NCBI GenBank assembly: GCA_013433145.1
Contig: CM024170.1
Coordinates: forward strand, 1,009,214-1,073,213
Length of the DNA stretch: 64,000 nt
Reading direction: 5' to 3'
DNA from: Ascaris suum
Lineage: Eukaryota; Nematoda; Chromadorea; Rhabditida; Ascarididae
Under the pieces are notes generated by a model. The model made no database searches, was not told the origin of the DNA, and worked only from the letters and a program-made list of their open reading frames with translations. Below, piece after piece: positions 1 through 12,900 of the stretch (within the stretch, counting starts at the first letter, position 1; each line of letters opens with the position of its first letter). Made by a program: the position numbers and the translations under genes.

Positions 1-828
1 AATATATGCCCATATTTGAGTTCATTTTCGGCATTTAAGTCTTTCCTGATGAAGGGACCTAAAAAGGAAAGCGTTTAATTAATAATAAGTGCAGGATTCG
101 GTGCTACTCAAATTAGCACCATGTGTCGGTTCAAGCCATGTGAACCTCAAACAGCATCCATCAAAAAGCATTATTATCCACTTCGCATATTCCGTACTAA
201 GTGCGTAACAGTGCGCTTTGTAACTCACGCTTACAACGCGTCTTTACAAAAACAAACACAGAAATGCGTCAAAACAGCTGGCAGGACAACCAAACATCTA
301 ATAAAATATCACTCGCACAAACTTTCTGCAAATGGTTTGCTTTTTTGGCTTTTCTTGTAAGCTCATCTGTGTAAAATGAGAATCTATTCAGCGCAAAATC
401 AATGAAAAATTTTAACACCTCAAAAACGTTAAAAGTTTCTTGGACCAGAGCAAAATACAATAACAAAGGCTACTCTATTGTGTACATCGTGCCGCTAAAT
501 TTCATAGCGCTGGCTTCCGAGATGAAACTACAGACAGACGGCACACAAACAAAGTCATAGGTAACGCACCCATTGTTGTACCTATATCTATGAGCATATG
601 CTTCAGCATCTGCCACGATGAAAACGATTGCACAAATGATAAACACTACATGAGAATGTACAAATATCGTAAAGCACTTAGTATACTCGATTTTCAATAT
701 GGTAGTAAAAAGAAAGATGTAGGGTAAATAACGCGCCAATAAAAGCCAAACAACTATTAGATGCATATATATATCGGGAATGGTAAAATATTGGATCTCG
801 CAAATGACGATAGGGACAAGGGACAAAC
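1..828. other. SMG6 intron 28, partial
   Basis: No exon recognisable as the rest of the PIN domain is present. A minus-strand open frame runs from 828 to 470 past the donor, but it turns into a hydrophobic string with no PIN resemblance and is taken as intron. Near the left edge (about 1-59) a minus-strand frame following CTTTTTAG stays open in the right phase, yet its residues do not resemble any PIN segment. Confidence 0.5.
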
Positions 829-976
829 CTGTGGTCGGCACAAGTACGGTGAATTTGCCATTGCTCACAATACGCATTATTGACTCCAGATGATCAATGA
901 AAGTATTCGTATCGGGAACCAGATAGTTAGGTCGTACTTCGATCACGATACGCTCTCGCTCTTGATCGGCTGGCTC
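829..976 (-). CDS. smg-6: SMG6 exon 28: start of PIN nuclease domain
   Basis: The exon reads [20 protein letters not shown] and continues to FTVLVPTT, closely matching the first beta strand and helix of the human SMG6 PIN domain (LEIRPLFLVPDTNGFIDHL...YILVVPL). The Asp of VPDTN is the first of the acidic residues that hold the catalytic metal. The exon stops in phase 1 at ACAG|gtttgt, inside the second strand. The remaining active-site Asp residues, the zone usually written NELDGL, and the C-terminus are not visible. I found no convincing continuation between 1 and 828, so the next exon probably lies outside the window. Confidence 0.93.
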
Positions 977-3900
977 CTAATAAACAACGATTCGCTATTA
1001 ATTATTTTCACAGTGGTCATAAAAAACTTTTTAAATGTGGCCATGATACGATGGAATACTTATCACTAATAAAGCAGTTGATGCTCAGGAAAGATAAGAA
1101 AGGGTTGTCTCTAGAACTTTATCGCTCCCAAATAGTACAACGAACCCAACATTTCAGAAGCATCATCTTGGAAACTGATGCTACCTCCTAAAAAAGATAA
1201 AGTCTAAGGCCACAATTCTACCTGTGGCGCTTCATTAAGAAAAAAGACCAGGTTCTGGAGTATGTCCCGGGCTGAATGCTGAACCAGTGGTGCAAAAGCC
1301 AACAAAGTATGATTGAAGGAGCTGGGTGACAAGGTAAGGGTCTCGAAGTTGCGCCATGGTAGGTGTTATGGAAAGTCCGGATCTCACGCGAAGAAACCCA
1401 AAGTGGAGGGCTTCATCAAATTTCGTTTTTCTCATCATTTCCTTTATTCTTCGCTTCAGGTTTCACCCACATCTCTCTCTCACACCTTGTCCAATCCTGT
1501 ACGCACTTCTATCGTTACTGCTCCCCATGCTCCCTCCCAACTTCCCTTTCATTTTTGTCGATCGTGACTCTCATCCTAAAAAGGCAAATCCTAACTAAAA
1601 AATATCGGCACATTGAAAAGTCTTGCATTTTCGATAAGCAGGGAGTGGACCTTATCTAAAGGAACTGAATAAAACATTACGAACAGGGCGGTTTATGAGA
1701 TCATGCAACGTCACGACAAAAAACAATAAATATTAAAAAACGGCATCCACTTAAACAGTACTCCATTGCCACAAATGTATTTTATCCAAACAATGAAAAA
1801 TCAACATTCTTTATGATCGTCAGCGCTACGATGCGGTGCAAGAACCACAAAGCGCAGAATTCAGAGTGACCATTACTTACATCGCTCTCACTGCGGTACG
1901 ATGACCGGCTCTTGGTCGCACAGTTATAAATTATCTGTTCAAAATTTGACCAATGGCATACTCAGAAACATTTCCCATCAGTCCTTCGAAAAAACGCTAT
2001 AATATTTCTTCACACTTTTATATATGTAACTATTAATAATTAGCGCTTCCCATCCACTTATATAAATTCGCATATATAATTTAAAATTCAACATTCTTAA
2101 CCGATGAATGTTCAAAAGCTAACCGATGAATGCAAGAACGTTCGGCACATTCAGTTCAACGTTTCTTTAGCTAATACTCGCCACTTTATCATATCTTCGC
2201 ACACTGACACTGATAAACTCCCTCAATTTCATGTCTCTAACAACAAACCTCGGTAGCTGTTTGCTCAACGTGATTATCGAACGAAGATGCGAACCGACGC
2301 GATTCAAAGTGCTCTCCAGATGAGCCCGTTTGCGTGGCCGCGAAACGATGTAGCTTTTCGTCAAATGCAAAGCAGTGCAAACCCGAGCCGTCTAGATATT
2401 CGGCGGCAGATAGGATCGCCGATGCACGTGCATGCAATGCTAGCATCACACCCTTCAAGGAGAAAACCACTACTTCAAGCAGCACACTCTCTCAAATAAA
2501 CACAATAACCCTCCCCTCCACCTCCTCCCAAAAAAGTCACGGAATTATAGCGTAGGAATAAAAGGGAGGATGAGTTAGCGTCCGGAAAAGAGGGGAAATT
2601 TTTATGGAGGAATAGAGTTAGAGTGGTAAGGAAAAACTGTTTCAAGAAGAAACATTTCTACGAGTACTCCTCCCCTCGTCTCTTTGGTGTGCAGTTCGCT
2701 GTCTCGTCATGCACCATTTGAAAAAGAAATGCTTCAACAGAAGAAAGCAAATAAGCCTCGCCATACACAAATAACGTTCATCTCGGAAGACTTTTCAAAC
2801 GATAAAGCACAAAGTTAACCATCAACTTACATCATGTGCAATTTGCACTCCTGATGGTTGAGAAAGTCGTATGGACTTCGGCATCACGGGGAAAACATCG
2901 ACGAATGAAGCCAAGAAGACTGACTCAGGAAGTACAATTTCGATTCGTTCTTCTTCACCGCCTGCAACTAACTTATCAAGCAACTGCGGCTTAAACGATC
3001 TGTATGCATTGGTGATGCAATTAATTCGTTTTTGCACGAACGTCTATCGAGCCACAACAAGTAAATTTCATGACTGTATAACTATAATTTTGAAAACAAA
3101 AACAAAGACGCGTTTAAAAAAGCGCTTTGTGTAAACTGCAGAAAAATAGCTGAAACCATAATCAACGCTGCATCAATCCGCAAAGTAGTGTTCCTATTTT
3201 TACTAAATTATGCAATGCAATGCAACTGCAGATTACAGACTCATATCCATCGATGTCGTCAAGATGAAAAACATAAGCCCCGTTAGAAATGCGGGATACC
3301 ATACTAAAATCCTCAACATGGCTGTTGTCGGATATTTTTTCCCAAATTTCTAAGATCTAACAACATGTATTTATATGATTACTTAAAAGTCGAATACATC
3401 GTTCCAAATTTAGACCAACATAGAACAATTAGAAACCAATTGGAAATGCGAACTTTTAGATTCGGGAATACTTCTTGCGAGCTTTCCTGCGTTTCCGCAT
3501 CGACGAGAGCATTTACGATCAAAGCGAAGGCTTGCCAGACGTCTATCTGAACAAGACTCGATTCGATAGGCCCTAGTGAAGGCATGCCCTTATATATGCG
3601 ATTCATCGATGGCGTCGATAACCACTCGGACAACACCCACAATGAAGGCAACACACGACGCATCTAAACAAACTATGAAATCCTAACAAAGTGACTTCAA
3701 GAAACGGCAGACGCAGAGAGAGTGGGAGAAAAGAAGGAGAAGGCAAAGCGGAAGTCCTAACGAGAAGTGTTTGGGTTCCCCCTCACACACCCGCCCTCTT
3801 TCAAAGCGTCATTAGTTCAGAATATATGCGATGGATCATTCCCACTTTGAACTTTTCGACAATTCCCACCTATCTCCATAAATTTCTCCCATAAACATTG

Positions 3901-6900
3901 CCTGCAGCATCTCTTTAACATTCCACTGAATACGATCGGCAGAATTTGAACACAACGATTCTTACGCCAAATTACGTGCCGCAATCCAATCATCACTACA
4001 CAAGCATATTTTAGCTAAAAATCGAGTAAATCTTAAAGACCGCTTTGATATTTTATCCATACTAAAAGTTGTATTTTAAGACCATTATTTCGGCAGAATC
4101 CATATGCCCTTTTTATTTTTCTTGGAATTATAAGAGGAAGTTTATTCCAAACACTCTGGATAGAACAGAGGAATCAAGGTTCAAAAGGTGATAAATTGTG
4201 CGAAGCGTCAAGTTTTAAAAGTCTTTTTTTGCCATTTATTTACGTTCACTTCTTTTTATTCCGTCATACTAACGTCAAATATTAAGCACAATTGGATACT
4301 GCTTAAGATAAAACTTTTGAGTTAGAAATTTTAACGTGGCTATCTAACTGTGTTTACAAATCCTCATCCATTTAGTGCCATACGAATTTTGGTTCTTATT
4401 CCCTTCCAGTTATCCACAAACTTTCAACACTAATGATGACAAAAACTACATCTCCGCATGATAATTTGAGAAGGATGTCGCTATCTCTTCAAAAGTCATA
4501 GCCGATAGATGGCTTTCCCAAATATTTTCGACTCTTACAATGACCGTTCTAAATAAAACAACACCATATCCTTGGCTGTGATTTTGATATGACAACCCTC
4601 CGAGGAAAATCGACAATCCATTTTCAGCGCATCGTAACATCCCAAAACCTTAAGGGACAAATCGCGTGGACAGCATGGGTCAATCTATTTTTAAAGAATA
4701 AAGTTTTAAGCCTATCGGCTGCCACTGTTGTCGGCAGGTTAGAACACAATCAAATTTAAAATGCAAGAATAACTATTATTATCACTATCCCTACTGCGAG
4801 GAAATACACATTCCCTCTTTTCCCATGCAAATTTACTAACCTTCGATGGAATCGGCAAAGTACCATCCAAGATCAAACTGAAGCTACCAGCGTACTCTTC
4901 AATCGAGCGCAACAATACACCGAAGATGCTAAGCACCATTTGAACGGCTCGTTGCTGCAGAAGAGAGCATGTGTTCGCCTCCAAACCTTTAACTCATCAC
5001 TATTTCCAAGCACAGCCACACAAAAGTGGAAAGCATACTTGCGAGCAATCACTGCATACGCGGACCATTTCTGCTGTTGCTGGCTCATGTCGTGCTTATG
5101 CAATTGTATGGCAGCAAATTTCTCATACGTCTACACCCCATATTTAAATGAAGAAACAAATAAATAAGCATTTCTCGAAGTGAATACATCTAAATTCTTG
5201 CCCGGCATGACTCAAAACTCCATAATACCAAATCAGGAGCAATGCAAAGATCTAATGCATAGATAATTTTACTTTTTCAATTTATGTACTACAGAAACAA
5301 CCGGCCCAAAACACAGAGAATTTTTAAAAGCCGCTTTCAAATAGCAAAGCCCCGATTGTTCATCAATTTTCGCAACCCACGGTCATGCTGCGCAACGTGT
5401 AATGCTTTAACAGATTCCAAAGGCATACCCCCCTCCCCCCTGGTTTCATGAAAAGAGCAGTTGTCAATCGCAACAGATTTCAGAGACATACGCCTCCCTC
5501 CCCCACATGTTTCGGAAAACGACCAGTTGCCTACCTAATAAAGGTCAATAATGGTCACTATATACGCACTATGCTCTTCCTCTAAGGGGAGAGGATAATA
5601 ATAAAGCTAATAACTACCTTTACTTTCGATGAAATATGCAACTCAAAAACTTCTTGAAGTTACAATATGATCTGTTCTACGATTTTTAATGCAATACTGC
5701 AAAAGTGCACCTATACTATCTGAGAGCGTAAGAACACCAATAAACCAAACATCAGCACAGAACAATTCAAAACAAAAACAAAAAACCTACTGATAGAAGA
5801 AGAGTAATGCACAGCAAATAGGAAAAGTGAAGAGATTTGCACAAGTTGTATGGCACTCAGTGGGCATTCCTCTTTGGAAATAAGCACCATAAGTTGCAAT
5901 AATGCCCTTTCACTTTGTTGCTCAAATAATTCCATACCGATTTTCGTTATTAAAAGACCGGCCGTATGCAACAAATATGGTACCGTGCGTCGATATAGCT
6001 GAAAATATAGAATAAAATGATGCCATACACATCATTCGAAATGCACCAGCACAAGTGCATACTGCTGACTTCATTACCTTATACAAACAAATTAATGACC
6101 ATAAGCGCTTTATTTTTTACGGTTTACAGTAACTTACAGAAACCTAAGAACTGTGCAAGAAAAACTCGGTTTCAAGCCTAAAGCAAATACGAATTAAGGA
6201 TCCTCGGCATCGTCACTAACTCTATGCCGAAATTTAAGGAAAAACAGATCACATGGCAAAGATATCGAAGAGAAATGCTTCACAGTTGGAACAGGAAATG
6301 AAAGGGATAGCACCCTCTGTGATCTGTGCGGTGTTTAAAACAAGTGAAATACCGCAAGACAGTGGGACGATGACCCATAACTTCTATAATTCCTCACCTC
6401 CTCTGTACAACTCCACTATCCCCTTACTCTGCAAGGCCACAATGGAAAAATATAGGGCATAAAAGTTTCCTTCGTGCATAATTAATGAGAATGCAGCTGA
6501 AGAATTTGCAGGTAAACGTAAACAATGCACACCTTTACGATAGAATCGTTGTCAAATACATGCGCGACCGAACATTCCACTAAGCCACTATGCTCCCTTT
6601 CTGTACGTCTACCATCTGCTGTTATCCAAATCTCGTAAGGTTTTTCGGCGCGAGCTGCCTCTCTTTCGGCTTCAGCTTGCGAGCTGCCCATACCAAGACG
6701 TTCGTCCAACTGTGCTTCGTATTCACCAATCTAAATCGACTGCGACGCCTAGAAACTGTTGTCCTCGCCCTTCGCATTCAAACACTCATTAAAATTAATG
6801 CCTCTTCTCTGTAGAATGATTCAAACTGTCCACCGAAAAACACTGCCCCAATCTCAGAAACTGCATGTAATTACATCCTCAAAAGCTTTTTAACGTTTTT

Positions 6901-9900
6901 GTTATTTACCTGAATTCCCTTGCACCTCAGATGCTACTATGCATCAATCCACACTTTCTCTATTCTCGTTTCCGGATCCTCTTTGCTTCCTCGAATGCCA
7001 GTCGAAGCTTCCTTCTAACATGAAATAGCTATAAAAGTATAGACCAGAAGAGGAGAAAAAGCTTCTAGTAACAGACATCGTTCATCCGAAAAAAAAGAAA
7101 GAACAAAACAAAATAAAAAACAACCTTTTTACGCATGTCATTGAATGCAGTGAAGAGCGGCTGTCTCGAAGTTTCAAAAGCGTGATGAGCTGCTAATGCC
7201 CTCGTATAATAAAAAACCACATCAACCCATTTACACTGAAAATAATTTCCACTATAACTGAGCATTAAAATGCATGAAAACATTTCACACATACACAACA
7301 TAAATATAGCATCGCTATTAAAAGCAACCATCGTATCTAAGCGCATCTTTAGAGCGTGATAGAGCATCTGGCTCTCATTTCTTTTCCGCTTCAGCGAAAA
7401 GCCGGATCGCCAAGAAGTTATGAATTTCAAGCAGACTAGAGTGCATTTTCAAAGAGCACACATGTTAATGCACAGCTTTAACAGGTATCGAGCAATTCAC
7501 ATTACACTGCAAGGTTCTAATTAGAGAAGGAAAGATTAAAAGTGAATAGACCAACATTAAAACTCCCTGAAGGAAAGCACCGTATATTTGAAAGAATGAA
7601 GAGGGAGTAAGTGCAAATGCAAATAGTGGTTACAACAAAAAGTGACAACTGCTACCTGTGCTTTCAAAGAAATAGTACTTCAATGGCATCCAATGGCGAA
7701 TACAGGTGTCGATGCGAGAATCCGAACAAGGAGCAATGACCGATAAGCAAAGAATGGACTTCTGTCAAGCTGGTGAGAAAATAGGAGCATTTATGACAGG
7801 AGACGCTAAGAGTGCAAAATCTGCTGAATGGTGGTCATCTTCAGGACTACATAATTTTCAGACCTCCCAGGAGGAAATGTTAAAAGAGCCGAGAAAGATG
7901 AAAATCCTCATACTGGCAACAAAAAGCACGACAGCTCAGCGGTGCTTCTTTTCTTCAGCATCAAATCAAACAAGTCGTTGCAAGTCAACGCTTTATACAA
8001 CTGCGATCGAAGAAACGAAATTAGCAATGAAATTAAGCTACAGCTTGTTGGTTCAAAGCGGAGGAAATTAGGTTGAATATGAAATGTGTGGAAAGCATCG
8101 CAAGCACAATAAACGTGGCGATATAGCGTGATGGACAGGTGATACGATGGTACATCATGTCATGATAGAGCAAGCACAGTCCAGATACAAGCACAACCAC
8201 ATTTCGCCTCGAAAAGGGATCCATCCCCATATCACCTATGTATGAAGCATCCTATCAACACAATTATTGACTTGCTGCCTTATTCAATATGTTTGCACCT
8301 AAGTACAATGCGCACTGCCCCGTAAAAGAAGTTAAAATAAAACATTTCGCAATCGTCAAAAAATCCAATTCGACTCGAACCGGAAAGCGCGTTTGTAAAA
8401 TTGGGTCCTTTTTTGCATTTCCGCAAACGATGTCAACAACTCTGTCAGTACTCAGACATATCCAGAACGTCATCCCACTAATCCTCTGCTAAAAACATAA
8501 TATGCAAATTTCGGAAACCAACATCTTCGAATTGGTAATTGAAAATTAAATTCACTCTAGGAACTGAATGATTCCACAGCGAATCGCACTGTCGTCGATT
8601 TTCTGGCTCAACAGTTGAAAATTGTCGAGTGGAAATGTTGGTCGATGCTTCGATGCTCACTTTCATCATACATAAGCACAACCCCGTCAAGCAAAATTTT
8701 ATGAAAGAAAAAAGAATTTCTCTGGCAAAAATAAACAAATAAATAATGCACTACAAACTGCTCAACACCGAGCAAATACAGGCGCTAAGTATGATATACT
8801 CTATCACACCTTTGCACTGCATACACGAGACAAGGAGGCGCGCGCCCCGCACGCACTGCGAAACGACTCTCTTCTAGTGTAGTTTTTCAGGAATGATAAA
8901 CTTCTTGTTGGAAATAAGAGGGAAGACAAAAGGAAGGAAGGAGATAATTAAGGTGGGAGGTAAGAGATCAACAACAGGTAGTAGACGAAAGGCTGCGGTT
9001 GTGCCATATCTTGACCGAAGTATCCGCAATAAACAAATGACCTGAAGTTTGCACTTGTTCGCACGTATGAATGACGGGACGCGCGCGAAGGCCGCATCTC
9101 GTGCGCTACGCATTGGTGCACGCTGTACGATCTAGAAGTAATGGTATTCTTAGCTCTATAACTTTACTAAGCAATCACCATTTCAGCCGGAAATGATGCA
9201 ACAAAGGAGCCCTTAATACGATCCGGAATCATGGAGAGAAATTCGTCCGGAAACGATGCAAAAATCCAGAAAGAAAAAAACAGTGATGACATGACGACAT
9301 CGAAGAATGACGTGGTGTGCCAAGCTCCATTCCTACTATAAACTGGAGGTGAATCGAAGACTCGGGACAAATGCTGCAGTAGTAAGAGCAATTTTCAGGT
9401 TAGGAACGCTCGTGTGATGAAAAAAGCGGCGGAAAGGGAGACTCTTAACGATGTCATAAGCTCAGCGAAACGTCGTGGACGAAGAGTTTCTGGGATCACA
9501 TTTCACGGCGGGAATCCCTGGATAAATAGGTGCTAAGTAACTGCAATGCTCCTTCGTGCGAAAATGATACTCCGATACTTCGTGCACTTTGTAGGAACAA
9601 AAAGTACTAGCAAACTGAATTTACTTCTGCTCCTACAAATAATATTTACAATTAATTCATTAGTGCCTATCGCTGTCACAGCATCACTAGGTAATACTGC
9701 TGCCGACACTATTACACCTAATACTGCCTAACTTGATTACCCGCCCCACAACTGCACTTACTACTCTGCTTAACACCACAACGGACTTTACCTGCTACCG
9801 CATACGATACTACCTAGCATTACTATAATTTATTCCTAACATTGCAGCATTGCCAACCCCATGATTTTACCATACTACTTACTCACTGGTATTAGTATCG

Positions 9901-12900
9901 CTTACTACTATCATTACTTATTATTACTTTTAGCTGGCTGTAAATTTGGCACATGCTAACACAACCACAGCTATTTCTAATTGTCTGTGGCTGTAACTGA
10001 CACTAGAAGTAATATTTTAAATTACATCGAATATATCGCTGCCACCATTAATAAAAGCACATAATATAGTAAAGCAACCACTGACCTATAATAATAATAC
10101 TAAAACTATTAGCAATATAACTGAGGCAACTATTAACTCATGTTACTATTACTACGAATCAATGTTAATAAATTAGTATTGCCAATAGCAAATATTATAA
10201 CTACTGCTGATATTCATCAATATCAACAGCGACACTGCCACTACAAACACTTGCTGCTTTCAGTCAGCATACTCATGCCAGCATAGCCTCAGGGTTAGAA
10301 CTGCTATCGATACTATCATATGTAGTTGCCAGAAACAGTAGTACCGTTCTGCTATTACTATTACTACACAAGATCATAAACATCTGCGCTACTACTATAT
10401 CAGGATCCCAGGCGCATAGAGGAAATCCTCATGAGAAGAGAAGGCGAAGCTGGAGTTCGATCAGATCGACTAAGTTCATAACTAGCGAAGAACGCTCAAT
10501 TTATGAATGTTATAAGCTGTTAAAAATTAAAAATTTCAAGCGAGAAAACTCACATAATGCTGCAACTCTAGCATGCACATCCGAAACAAGCACGAGATCC
10601 TCCATTCTATTTTTTTGAAAGAGTGATCTAATATTTTTGATTACTTGCCAACTGTCGACCAAGACTTTACCATCAACAAGCGATGCGCTCACCTCGAGAC
10701 CAATAAACGGTGACCAGAAAGACTGGTAGCAAAAATATGAATCAATTCTTTGTTTAGAACCCAAATTTTTTGTTACCACAACAATGCCCTTCGGCAGCTA
10801 GTTTTTTTTTTAATGAAATACTTGATTTTCTTATGCAGACAAATTCTGATGCAAGCGTGTGAACCACAATCAAAAGACCTTTAAAGTGAGATATTGCTGA
10901 GAGAACGTACAATTTCCGGCACGACTTTTGACAAAGGGTATCTGAAGAACGGAATAGGTCTAATTTTTTGAATATTAAAAAACCGTCAGAAATTCCGGTC
11001 ATGATTACTGAAACATTAACTCAGTACGGCAAGGTAATAAGCGAAGCTATTGAAAAATCTCAGCTGTACTAAGTGAAATGACTTGACAAGTGCAACTAAG
11101 CATGAGGAAGCAAGTTGAAAATTCTTTGTTATGGAAGGCGAAACGAACAGAAATTTTTCAGGCCATGCAGACCAGAATCAACTCTCGTACATTAACGCAA
11201 CCAAAGTGGTCGACGATTTAGGACGACTGAAGTGAAGCCAAAATGCTTCTTGGGCCTCAAAACGAGAAGTGAAAACGAATTCCTGACGTCCCTTTCTCCT
11301 ACCATAGGCAAATTTATAGAACAGCTCATCATCACAGTAACTGTTATTAGCCCTTATTTGTTTACTATCGATGGATATTAATTTTCCTTTATTATCAGCT
11401 CTAGTCAGCTACCCTTCATCGATAATTTACTAATTCAAAATCAAATTTTGCTGGTCATTGCTATGGATTAGGGTGATCACTATTGACGAATAATACTAAG
11501 CTTACTGGAACGGAGTACAGCATTACACTGTATCAGCACCAGCAACTAGATAGGGAATAGAGAGGAGAGGGCTTCGCAACGCTACGAGTGTTAAGAAACG
11601 CAAGGAGTGGAGAATTTCGAGGGAAATTCACGATATCTCTGCTCTCTTTGCTCCGTATACTGGAGGAGTTAAAAAGTTTAGTACGACCTTTGCTGAAGGT
11701 GAAATGAATCCCAATAAATGAAGTGGAACTGATAAAATCAATAGAATAAACATGCGTTCGCAACATGTGATCAATGGGCTAATTACCTTTCCTCAGTAGT
11801 GAAAGGCGTCAATAAGGCAATTAATTCATTCCCACTCCTCGCACTAAGGTTTGCTCCAACAGTTACAAATCCGAATACTATTGCGAGGTTCTCTAACAAG
11901 AGAATATTCTAGCCCACTCATCTAAGTCTACAAATGGCACTGAATAACCAACCGGCTGCCATTAACAAATAGTTAATGCTTTATGCTTTCCCCAATGTCC
12001 AACCTTCCGCTGCATTATTTTGTTTAAGAAACTTCAACTGTATAAACGCCTTCCTCAAACATGTAAATTCATTGTAAACCAATATGCACTACAGTCTATC
12101 CGCTAATGAATCCATGTCTTTCAGACATACTGCACTTAATGATGTTTTGTATTACGCAACAACTGAACGGCTACTTTTAAGCTATGAATGGCCCGTCTCA
12201 TTTTATGACATTGCGGTCATGAAGGAACACAACGTTTTACATTAGTGCACCTACATAAACATCAGTGCAATCTCATGCAGAAAGGGAGAGACAACAGGAT
12301 GCCATATGTCGGGAGGTAAAGTTGTAATGTTTGCAAGGTGTGCGAGGTGAACCACTACCCTCCTTCTCCTTTTCATGCCCCTCCTTCTTCAGATGACAAT
12401 CAAAGCCTGAGAGGCTTCTCTTTGTGTAGAAAATTGCCGCATAGAGAATCAGCAACACTCAGTGTTTCATCACCAAAACTGAACAACATTGCAACAAAAA
12501 GTGAAAAGCAATACGGCAGAATGATACTATTCAAAATCAACGAAATTAACAACTAAGAATGCAAAAAACTTTTAATATCGGATTGCATGCCGATATTGGC
12601 ATGGTGCCAACAACACTGCAACATTTAGTTTGCTCACTATTTCCGCTGGAAGAAATTGTTGTTTCCAATATCAAGGGAATCGATTCTCGTTGATTATCAA
12701 ACTTTAGAGAGATATAAAGAAATCAAGGCTCAAATTTTCAATAATTATTCAAACTCTAAAGTTTAACTACGCATCAGGGAAGCAAAAAAAAGAAAGAATC
12801 TTGAACATAGGAAGTAACAGGGTGATCTTTGCTGCATAGAGGTAAATTTGAATTAAACTTTTCGGCGGAAGAATTATTGACAGTATAGCAGCTGGCAACT

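Noticed and set aside
1..59. Possible next PIN exon at the left edge
   Set aside because: Acceptor and phase would allow it, but the residues (PFIRKDLNAENEL) do not match any part of the PIN domain.
470..828. Extension of the PIN exon into a hydrophobic tail
   Set aside because: The frame stays open past the donor ACAG|gtttgt, but the residues have no PIN resemblance, while the exon before the donor does.
4955..4986. A 32-base intron in SMG6
   Set aside because: It is shorter than usual nematode introns and leaves the upstream junction out of phase. The microexon model resolves both.
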